A stretch of DNA of 7,945 nt from Mesoaciditogaceae bacterium (GTDB lineage: Bacteria; Thermotogota; Thermotogae; Mesoaciditogales; Mesoaciditogaceae), in assembly GCA_015486145.1 (NCBI GenBank), contig WFSH01000135.1:1-7945 (forward strand), in the 5' to 3' direction. The notes beneath the pieces are model-generated. The model worked only from the letters and a program-made list of their open reading frames with translations. It had not been told where the DNA came from and searched no databases. Below, in pieces: positions 1 to 4,394 of this stretch. A program made the translations under genes and the position numbers. Every line of letters starts with the position of its first letter. The stretch's first letter is position 1.

Positions 1-286
1 GCGTTGTTTTAGTTGGATCACGCCTGTAAGTGACAAAGCTGTAAGACGGAACTTCTATAAAATCACCATTTTTGAGTGACTTGAGGTGCTCAAAAAACAG
101 ATCAAAATCAAATGCGGATGGTGAATCAAAATTTACTTCTCTTGGATCAACGCCCACACTGAGATCTTTATAATAGCTATCCATACTAAGACACACCGTT
201 TTTTCTCCAAAATGTTCAACTATCTTGTTGGCAACGGTTGTTTTCCCTGCACCGCTTCCGCCAACTATGGCAACAAAAGTGCTCAT
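1..286 (-). CDS. udk: Uridine kinase, N-terminal part (cut by left window edge)
   Basis: Phosphorylates uridine (and usually cytidine) to the monophosphate with ATP or GTP, in cytoplasmic pyrimidine salvage. Translating the minus strand from the ATG at 286-284 gives 95 uninterrupted residues. Visible are a Walker A loop GGSGAGKTT at residues 9-17, the DSYYKD motif at 36-41 (the Asp is the expected catalytic/nucleoside-contacting residue), the NFDSPSAFD block at 52-60, and VPSYSF at 79-84 where the family has a PxYDF-like nucleoside-binding loop. The family is usually about 200-215 aa, so a little over half lies outside the window. The start is supported by AGGTGG at 291-296 (read on the minus strand), 4 nt from the ATG. 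The gene is divergent from the alcohol dehydrogenase operon. I could not find a convincing promoter for it. A phosphoribulokinase-like relative is possible, but DSYY plus NFDxPxAFD favours uridine kinase. Confidence 0.9.
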   Translation of the reverse strand, partial: MSTFVAIVGGSGAGKTTVANKIVEHFGEKTVCLSMDSYYKDLSVGVDPREVNFDSPSAFDFDLFFEHLKSLKNGDFIEVPSYSFVTYRRDPTKTT

Positions 287-362
287 GAACCCACCTCACT
301 ATATCTCTTCGAGATTGTGTGGATAACATATTTCGAATAACAACATTCTTTGACATTTTAGT

Positions 363-379
363 ACCGCTTTACAAGCGGT
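363..379. repeat. Short perfect hairpin (7-bp arms, 3-nt loop)
   Basis: ACCGCTT (363-369) and AAGCGGT (373-379) are perfect reverse complements around the loop TAC. The nearest T-run (390-394) is about 10 nt past the stem, so it is not a standard intrinsic terminator on the plus strand. It lies about 77 bp upstream of the uridine kinase start and could be a regulator site or part of a repeat cluster. Function unknown. Confidence 0.5.
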
Positions 380-451
380 GAGTGTAATCTTTTTGAAGCC
401 TTGTCAAAATCAAAACTGATTCAGACGTTTTTTGGAGTCTTTGACCACACC

Positions 452-538
452 GTCATCCTGAAAGTTCCGTAGGAACTATTCAGGACCTCCAAGCAACTAA
501 CAAGGTGGATCGAGATTCTGAATCAAGTTCAGAATGAC
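452..538. repeat. 87-bp inverted-end palindromic element (REP/MITE-like)
   Basis: The ends GTCATCCTGAA (452-462) and TTCAGAATGAC (528-538) are inverted repeats with one G/A difference. Inside are two hairpins. The left one has TCCTGAA (456-462) pairing with TTCAGGA (479-485) and AGTTCC (463-468) with GGAACT (472-477), loop GTA, one bulged A. The right one has ATTCTGAA (515-522) pairing with TTCAGAAT (528-535), loop TCAAG. The layout, two hairpins facing each other around about 29 bp of spacer, is that of a paired REP/BIME or a small non-autonomous element. From memory, intergenic repeats of the GTCATYCTGAA...TTCAGRATGAC type occur in many unrelated bacterial genomes. No transposase lies nearby. 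Copy number cannot be judged from one window. Confidence 0.65.
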
Positions 539-562
539 ACAAAAAACAGAGCACGCTGCATA

Positions 563-577
563 CTAACATCCTGTTAG
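563..577. repeat. Hairpin with ATCCTG core (first copy)
   Basis: CTAACA (563-568) and TGTTAG (572-577) form a perfect 6-bp stem around the loop TCC. The loop and flanking bases spell ACATCCTGT, exactly as in the hairpin at 590-604, although the outer stem bases differ. No U-tract follows, so it is not a terminator. Confidence 0.5.
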
Positions 578-589
578 ATTCGCTTTCTC

Positions 590-604
590 GGCACATCCTG
601 TGCC
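590..604. repeat. Hairpin with ATCCTG core (second copy)
   Basis: GGCACA (590-595) and TGTGCC (599-604) form a perfect 6-bp stem around the loop TCC. It shares the ACATCCTGT core with the hairpin at 563-577 but has a different outer stem that still pairs perfectly. ATTCGC is repeated on both sides (578-583 and 608-613) and TCGCTTT occurs at 580-586 and 619-625, so this part looks like a small local repeat cluster. Confidence 0.5.
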
Positions 605-635
605 TCCATTCGCAGCTATCGCTTTGGTCGTGAAA

Positions 636-667
636 GCAAGAGTACATTGCACACTGTGCAATCTTGC
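636..667. repeat. Long bulged hairpin, 12 paired bases
   Basis: ATTGCAC (646-652) pairs with GTGCAAT (656-662) around the loop ACT. An outer stem, GCAAG (636-640) with CTTGC (663-667), stacks on it across a 5-nt bulge (641-645). A competing smaller hairpin, GCTTT (621-625) with AAAGC (633-637), shares bases 636-637, so the two cannot form together completely. No run of T follows. It may be part of a structured RNA or of a repeat; I do not recognise a named family. Confidence 0.45.
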
Positions 668-910
668 TCTTTGTTATTTCACATCTTGTATGGCGTCTTC
701 ATATGTTTTGACGAAGGCTTCAAGGGTGTTTGTTCTTTTACTTGATGATAAGGTATTTTTGAATGACTTTGTTCAAACCTACAAGAAAAGAATAGAGAAA
801 TATCATATCTTAACCACACAAAAATGAAGAGAGCTCCTTTAATTCGATGTGTGATCCAATTAAAATTATTGACTCGCATTTTTGTAACAACGTAACCTTC
901 ATTTAGATCG

Positions 911-922
911 TTTATATATAAA
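911..922. promoter_or_regulatory. AT-only 12-bp palindrome upstream of the -35
   Basis: TTTATATATAAA is a perfect palindrome ending 2 bp before the -35 hexamer at 925. It sits where an UP element or an activator/repressor half-site pair would act on the alcohol dehydrogenase promoter. AT-only palindromes arise easily by chance, so the call is tentative. Confidence 0.3.
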
Positions 923-924
923 AC

Positions 925-953
925 TTGACAAAGGCGAAATAATGATCTATAAT
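925..953 (+). promoter_or_regulatory. Perfect consensus sigma-70-type promoter for the ADH-AOR operon
   Basis: TTGACA at 925-930 and TATAAT at 948-953 are both 6/6 matches to the housekeeping consensus, with the ideal 17-bp spacer. Transcription should start near 959-961. It points at the alcohol dehydrogenase gene 90 bp downstream. Because the -10 box covers the upstream in-frame ATG at 952, that ATG cannot be the translation start of this transcript. Confidence 0.85.
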
Positions 954-975
954 GTTAAAAATGAGTGGAGAGAAT

Positions 976-1017
976 AAGAGAAACCACCCTAAAGTTTGGG
1001 AGTGGTTTCTCTTTTTT
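976..1017 (+). terminator. Intrinsic terminator/attenuator in the 5' leader of the ADH operon
   Basis: The 5' arm at 976-987 pairs perfectly over 12 bp with the 3' arm at 1002-1013; its core is AGAGAAACCAC against GTGGTTTCTCT. CC at 988-989 can extend the stem with GG at 999-1000 across a bulged A. A run of six T (1012-1017) follows at once, so this is a strong rho-independent terminator by structure. It begins about 17 nt after the predicted transcription start and ends about 10 nt before the Shine-Dalgarno site of the alcohol dehydrogenase gene. Full-length operon mRNA would have to read through it. Candidate roles are protein- or sRNA-controlled antitermination, a 5' stabilising hairpin, or production of a roughly 60-nt short RNA. 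No aptamer fits in the leader before it. Confidence 0.8.
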
Positions 1018-1027
1018 AATATCAAAT

Positions 1028-1033
1028 GGGAGG
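1028..1033 (+). promoter_or_regulatory. Ribosome binding site fixing the ADH start
   Basis: GGGAGG lies 8 nt before the ATG at 1042. It is the only good Shine-Dalgarno site near the N-terminus and favours 1042 over the upstream in-frame ATGs at 952 and 961. Confidence 0.8.
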
Positions 1034-1041
1034 CGTATAGA

Positions 1042-2322
1042 ATGGAAGGAGAACTTTTCTCGTCACATTGGCTGGGAAGGAAAGATGAATATAAGTTGCC
1101 ACCCAATATGCTCTTTGGATTTAACGCTGTTGAGAAGAGTGGAGAAATTGCCGAGGGAATTGCAAGAAATAAAAATGTTATTATCATAACAGATAAAGCG
1201 TTGTACGATTTGGGTTTAATAGAGAAACTTATCAACTCTCTTAAGTCTCATGACTTCAAGGTTGATGTGTACGCGCCTGATGCCATAGAACCCACTCTTG
1301 AGCAGGTGCATAAAGTCATAGAAGAAGCATCTAAAAAAGATTACGGGTTGATAGTGGGAATAGGGGGAGGTAGCAGCCTCGATAGAGCAAAGATGGCCGC
1401 GTGTTTTGCCGGTAGCCGAGAAAAGATAGAAGATTATCTTGCTCCAAGCACCAAACTTTTACCAGCGTCCAAACCAAAACTTCTTATTCCCACCACTTCT
1501 GGAACTGGAAGTGAAGTCTCTAACACAGCTGTTGTTATCATCCCTGAAAGGTACGTGGGAACGGCAAAAACATGGATAACCGGGGATCCTGTTCTCGCAG
1601 AATACGCCCTGATAGATCCTGCCCTTATGCTAAAATTACCTCCACATGTGACAGCCAACACCGGTTTTGATGCTCTTAGCCATTGTGCCGAAGGCGTTAT
1701 ATCCAAGCAAGCGAATCCTTTTTCTGATGCTTTGGCTCTTCAAGGAATAAGACTCATGGCAGAGAACATCAAAGCCGCTTATCATGAGGGAGAAAATTTG
1801 GAGGCGAGGTGGAACATGGCCATGTCGGCAGCTTTAGGTGGGATGGTCATAAGTTTTCCATGGGTAGCAGGGCCCGCAACTCTTGGTCATGCCGCTTCTG
1901 AGGGGATATCTCCAAAGTACAACGTTCCTCATGGTGCGGCCTGCGGAGTGTTGCTTCCCTACGTTTATTGGTTCAACTTGCCAAGTGATTATGGTCAAAA
2001 AAAGCTTGCGCTCATCGCGGAAGCTATGGGAGTGGACACGTGTTACATGTCAGTTGAAGAGGCTGCAGTGTCAGCCATAGAAGCAACTTTCGATCTCATG
2101 GAAGATGTGGACATGCCAACGGATTTGAAATCTTACGGAATGAAAAAAGAAGATATTCCCACGGTGGCAAAGTACATCCTGGAGAGATCTGAAAAAATGT
2201 ATTCAATGTCTGCATTCAACCCCAGAAAGGCCACACTCGAAAATCTTGAAGAGTTTTTTGAAGTTGCTTATGAGGGAAGAGAAAGGCTGGAGCATTTGCT
2301 CTCCAAAAGAAACAGGAAGTGA
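1042..2322 (+). CDS. Iron-containing (group III) alcohol dehydrogenase
   Basis: Cytoplasmic NAD(P)-dependent enzyme interconverting an alcohol and its aldehyde or ketone; 426 aa, slightly longer than the usual 380-400. The N-terminal dinucleotide-binding part contains GGGSSLD at residues 108-114 and TTSGTGSE at 151-158, both family signatures. The C-terminal helical part carries the four metal ligands expected for Fe-ADHs: D210 and H214 in FDALSH, H283 in LGHA and H297 in PHGAA. The C-terminal NPRKATLENLEEFFEVAY block (393-410) is also typical. The start at 1042 is chosen from GGGAGG 8 nt upstream and because the upstream in-frame ATGs lie in the -10 box or at the mRNA 5' end. It is the first gene after a consensus promoter and leader terminator, followed 5 bp later by an aldehyde:ferredoxin oxidoreductase, which suggests an alcohol-aldehyde-acid route. 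Substrate and coenzyme choice (NADH or NADPH) cannot be read from the sequence. An intact Fe-ADH is near certain. Confidence 0.93.
   Translation: MEGELFSSHWLGRKDEYKLPPNMLFGFNAVEKSGEIAEGIARNKNVIIITDKALYDLGLIEKLINSLKSHDFKVDVYAPDAIEPTLEQVHKVIEEASKKDYGLIVGIGGGSSLDRAKMAACFAGSREKIEDYLAPSTKLLPASKPKLLIPTTSGTGSEVSNTAVVIIPERYVGTAKTWITGDPVLAEYALIDPALMLKLPPHVTANTGFDALSHCAEGVISKQANPFSDALALQGIRLMAENIKAAYHEGENLEARWNMAMSAALGGMVISFPWVAGPATLGHAASEGISPKYNVPHGAACGVLLPYVYWFNLPSDYGQKKLALIAEAMGVDTCYMSVEEAAVSAIEATFDLMEDVDMPTDLKSYGMKKEDIPTVAKYILERSEKMYSMSAFNPRKATLENLEEFFEVAYEGRERLEHLLSKRNRK
2314..2322 (+). promoter_or_regulatory. Ribosome binding site of AOR, overlapping the ADH stop codon
   Basis: AGGAAGTGA is one base from the full anti-16S match AGGAGGTGA and lies 5 nt before the ATG at 2328. 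Its last three bases are the TGA stop of the alcohol dehydrogenase, so ribosomes finishing that gene end on the next gene's binding site, which favours translational coupling. It argues against the GTG at 2319, which lies inside this site. Confidence 0.7.
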
Positions 2323-2327
2323 CTTGC

Positions 2328-4220
2328 ATGGCTGAACTTTACGGTTATGCAGGGAACATGTTGAGAATAAATCTCACTGAAAACAAGGTAAAGAAAGAAA
2401 CACTTGACCCCGATGATGCGAGAAAATATTTCGGTGGTGCAGGTCTGGCAGCGAAAATATTGTACGAAGAGCTTCCAAAAGGCCTACATGCTTTATCACC
2501 GGAGAACAAAATGATTTTTGCAACGGGTCCTTTAACTGCCACTGCTGCCCCGGGTTCTGGAAGCGTGGATTTGTGCTTTAAATCTCCCTTAACTGGTATT
2601 TGGGGAGAGTCGAGAAGTGGTAGTGATTGGGGAGCCATGCTGAAAAAGGCTGGCTATGATCTGTTGATAATAGAAGGCAAAGCGAAGAATCCAATGTATC
2701 TCGTAATTGATGGTGAGAATGTGGAATTTAAAGATGCTTCTTTTCTTTCTGATCTCACAACCTATGAGAAAACGTCGACACTTAAAGAAAAATTGGGAAA
2801 AGATTTTGAAATAGCTTCTATCGGTCCAGCTGGAGAAAGAATGGTTTTGTATTCGAGTGTGATGTTCGGTGATGGTTCACGTGCTGCTGGCAGAACGGGG
2901 GCAGGTGCACTCATGGGCTCCAAAAATCTACTTGCCGTAGCCGTTAAAGGTCAAAAAAAAGTTCCGATTGCCAAACGTGATGAATTTTACAAGGCATGTC
3001 GACAAGCCTCTCAAAAACTTTTGAATGATCCGGACAATTTAGGTTTCAAGTTGAACGGTACAACTGGTGATCTTGGGAAGTGTGATGAAGCAGGTGATTG
3101 GCCAACCAAGAATTGGCGTTCAAATTCCTGGGGAAAAGGACAAGAACTGTACGATCACTTTAAAACTCACAATTTGGTTAAATCGGAAGGGTGCTACAAG
3201 GGGTGCATACTCTTTTGTGGAAGAATTGCGAAAGTTGAGTCTGGTAAGTGGAAGACACCAGTTCATGGAGGTACTGAGTATGAATCCGTATCGGCTTTCA
3301 CATCTTTCATAATGAACGATGATATGGATGCCGCGGTTCACGCCACGTATTTGTGTAATGCTTACGGACTTGATACCATTTCAACTGGTGCTGCCATAGC
3401 TTTTGCAATGGACTGTTATGACAATGGATTGCTCACAAAGAAAGATTTTGGTGGACTTGATATGACGTGGGGAAACATGGATGCAGCTGTGGAAATGATA
3501 AAGAAAATAACAAATCGAGAGGGAATAGGAGACCTTTTAGCCGATGGTGTCATGCGAGCAGCACGAAAGGTTGGAAAAAGTGCAGATGAAATGGCAATAC
3601 ACGTTAAAGGTTTGGAGGGTGCAGCTCACGATCCACGATCAGGAAAGGCTTTGGCGTTGACTTATGGCGTAAGCAACATAGGAATGAGCCACATTCATCC
3701 AATTGAAGGAATGGCTTACGACGCTTACAAAGTTGATTTTGGATTGATCCCATATGGTTTGAGGGATCCAAACGAAGTTGATAGATTTGAAGAGGTTGGA
3801 AAGGGTAAAGCCTCTAAAATCCTTCACGACTTTGGAATAATTCCAGATGTTATCGGGCTGTGTAAATTCTACATTTATGCTGGACTTACCCCCGAGGATA
3901 TAGCAACCCAACTTTCATATCTCACAGGATGGAACATCGATGGAAAAGAGCTTTTGAAGGTAGGAGAAAGGATCTACAACCTTCAACGTATGTTTAATGT
4001 GAGAGAGGGAATTGCCAGAAAGGATGACGAATTGCCCAAAAGAGTCAAAAGAATACCAGAATTTGGAAAATATGCCACCATTTCCGAAAGTGCCATAGGT
4101 AGCTACGATTCCATGTTGGACGAATACTATGAAGCCCGAGGATGGGACAAAAACGGGATTCCAAAAGCTGAAAAATTGAAAGAGCTCGATCTGTATTGGA
4201 CAGTTGAAGATTTAAGGTGA
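2328..4220 (+). CDS. aor: Aldehyde:ferredoxin oxidoreductase (tungsten/molybdenum pterin enzyme)
   Basis: Cytoplasmic enzyme oxidising aldehydes to acids with ferredoxin, or the reverse with reduced ferredoxin; 630 aa, close to the usual 600-620. N-terminal domain (about 1-210): YGYAGNMLRINLT at 5-17, FGGAGLAAK at 35-43, FATGPLT at 64-70, KSPLTG at 85-90 and GRTGAGALMGSKN at 188-200, the pterin-binding core. The [4Fe-4S] ligands appear to be C289, C293 and C297 plus C512 in DVIGLCKF (D507-x4-C512, as in Pyrococcus AOR Asp489/Cys494). The first spacing is CX3C rather than the CX2C I recall for Pyrococcus AOR. EYES at 317-320 and the MSHIHP segment at 453-458 lie where pterin and active-site residues are expected. 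Start 2328 is chosen from AGGAAGTGA 5 nt upstream; a GTG at 2319 would add three residues. No ferredoxin, FAD subunit or tungstopterin gene lies nearby, so ferredoxin is the likely partner. Substrate is unknown; formaldehyde- or glyceraldehyde-3-phosphate-specific paralogues cannot be excluded. Confidence 0.92.
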   Translation: MAELYGYAGNMLRINLTENKVKKETLDPDDARKYFGGAGLAAKILYEELPKGLHALSPENKMIFATGPLTATAAPGSGSVDLCFKSPLTGIWGESRSGSDWGAMLKKAGYDLLIIEGKAKNPMYLVIDGENVEFKDASFLSDLTTYEKTSTLKEKLGKDFEIASIGPAGERMVLYSSVMFGDGSRAAGRTGAGALMGSKNLLAVAVKGQKKVPIAKRDEFYKACRQASQKLLNDPDNLGFKLNGTTGDLGKCDEAGDWPTKNWRSNSWGKGQELYDHFKTHNLVKSEGCYKGCILFCGRIAKVESGKWKTPVHGGTEYESVSAFTSFIMNDDMDAAVHATYLCNAYGLDTISTGAAIAFAMDCYDNGLLTKKDFGGLDMTWGNMDAAVEMIKKITNREGIGDLLADGVMRAARKVGKSADEMAIHVKGLEGAAHDPRSGKALALTYGVSNIGMSHIHPIEGMAYDAYKVDFGLIPYGLRDPNEVDRFEEVGKGKASKILHDFGIIPDVIGLCKFYIYAGLTPEDIATQLSYLTGWNIDGKELLKVGERIYNLQRMFNVREGIARKDDELPKRVKRIPEFGKYATISESAIGSYDSMLDEYYEARGWDKNGIPKAEKLKELDLYWTVEDLR

Positions 4221-4322
4221 GGAAAAACTCATTTAATGTTGTCCGCTTAGGGTTAAAACTGAGATAAAGGTTTAATTGTAGGATCAGTTGTTCATGAATT
4301 TTCGAATGTTGAATTTGAGAGT

Positions 4323-4351
4323 TTGAGATGAACAAATTTTTTAAATTTGAT
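4323..4351 (+). promoter_or_regulatory. Weak candidate promoter for the importer operon
   Basis: TTGAGA (4323-4328, 5/6 to consensus) and TTTGAT (4346-4351, 4/6) are 17 bp apart. The start point would fall near 4358, inside the 15-bp palindrome at 4357-4371, a typical operator position. The surroundings are very AT-rich, so chance matches are likely; another TTGAGA at 4315 has no better partner. Confidence 0.3.
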
Positions 4352-4356
4352 TTTGG

Positions 4357-4371
4357 TTGCCCAATGGGCAA
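4357..4371. promoter_or_regulatory. 15-bp perfect palindrome, candidate operator
   Basis: TTGCCCA (4357-4363) and TGGGCAA (4365-4371) are perfect reverse complements around A4364. The GC-rich core stands out in an AT-rich spacer, just before the importer operon. No T-run follows, so it is not a terminator. It may be a repressor site, for example for a LacI- or GntR-type regulator, or an mRNA hairpin 9 nt upstream of the ribosome site. Confidence 0.45.
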
Positions 4372-4380
4372 AATTTAAAT

Positions 4381-4388
4381 GGAGGTGG
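4381..4388 (+). promoter_or_regulatory. Ribosome binding site of the binding-protein gene
   Basis: GGAGGTGG is a near-perfect anti-16S match, 6 nt (all T) before the ATG at 4395. It places the start at 4395, so that translation begins directly with the signal peptide, and rules out the longer frame from 4347. Confidence 0.85.
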
Positions 4389-4394
4389 TTTTTT

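Larger units (their letters stand above)
287..951. other. Gene-free intergenic stretch rich in inverted repeats
   Basis: No believable protein gene lies in these roughly 660 bases. The only open frames are short, overlap hairpins and have no Shine-Dalgarno site. Structures seen, left to right: a 7-bp-arm hairpin with ACCGCTT at 363-369 and AAGCGGT at 373-379; an inverted-end element at 452-538; two ATCCTG-core hairpins at 563-577 and 590-604; and a bulged hairpin at 636-667. The last part, about 840-950, is AT-rich and leads into the promoter at 925. A perfect DnaA-box 9-mer (TGTGGATAA, 318-326) occurs once and may be chance. Confidence 0.7.
4221..4394. other. Spacer between AOR and the importer operon
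   Basis: This 174-bp AT-rich spacer has no clear intrinsic terminator after AOR; TGAG/CTCA at 4218-4231 is only a 4-bp stem without a T-run. Readthrough from the ADH-AOR unit into the importer genes is therefore possible. It contains a weak promoter candidate (4323-4351), a palindrome (4357-4371) and the binding-protein ribosome site (4381-4388). Confidence 0.6.

Noticed and set aside
350..388. TTGACA at 350-355 as a plus-strand promoter, and TTGACA on the minus strand at 407-402 as a uridine kinase promoter
   Set aside because: Neither has a -10-like hexamer at 16-18 bp; a lone -35 match is not enough.
600..827. 75-codon plus-strand open frame
   Set aside because: It has no Shine-Dalgarno site, spans the bulged hairpin and part of the ATCCTG hairpin, has odd composition and resembles no family I know.
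952..1041. Longer alcohol dehydrogenase starting at ATG 952 or 961, giving an N-terminal extension containing VWEWFLFF, possibly a Trp-rich leader peptide
   Set aside because: ATG 952 lies inside the -10 box and ATG 961 would be at or near the mRNA 5' end without a ribosome site. The extension is simply the translation of the terminator hairpin; GGGAGG supports the start at 1042.
912..1235. 107-codon minus-strand open frame
   Set aside because: It runs antisense through the promoter, the leader terminator and the start of the alcohol dehydrogenase; a shadow frame.
2319..2327. GTG start of AOR overlapping the ADH stop
   Set aside because: The GTG lies inside the AGGAAGTGA ribosome site, which is well spaced from ATG 2328, and the family normally starts just before the YGYAG segment.
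4347..4394. Upstream extension of the binding-protein gene
   Set aside because: It would include the palindrome and the ribosome site GGAGGTGG as coding sequence and would put 16 residues ahead of a clear signal peptide.
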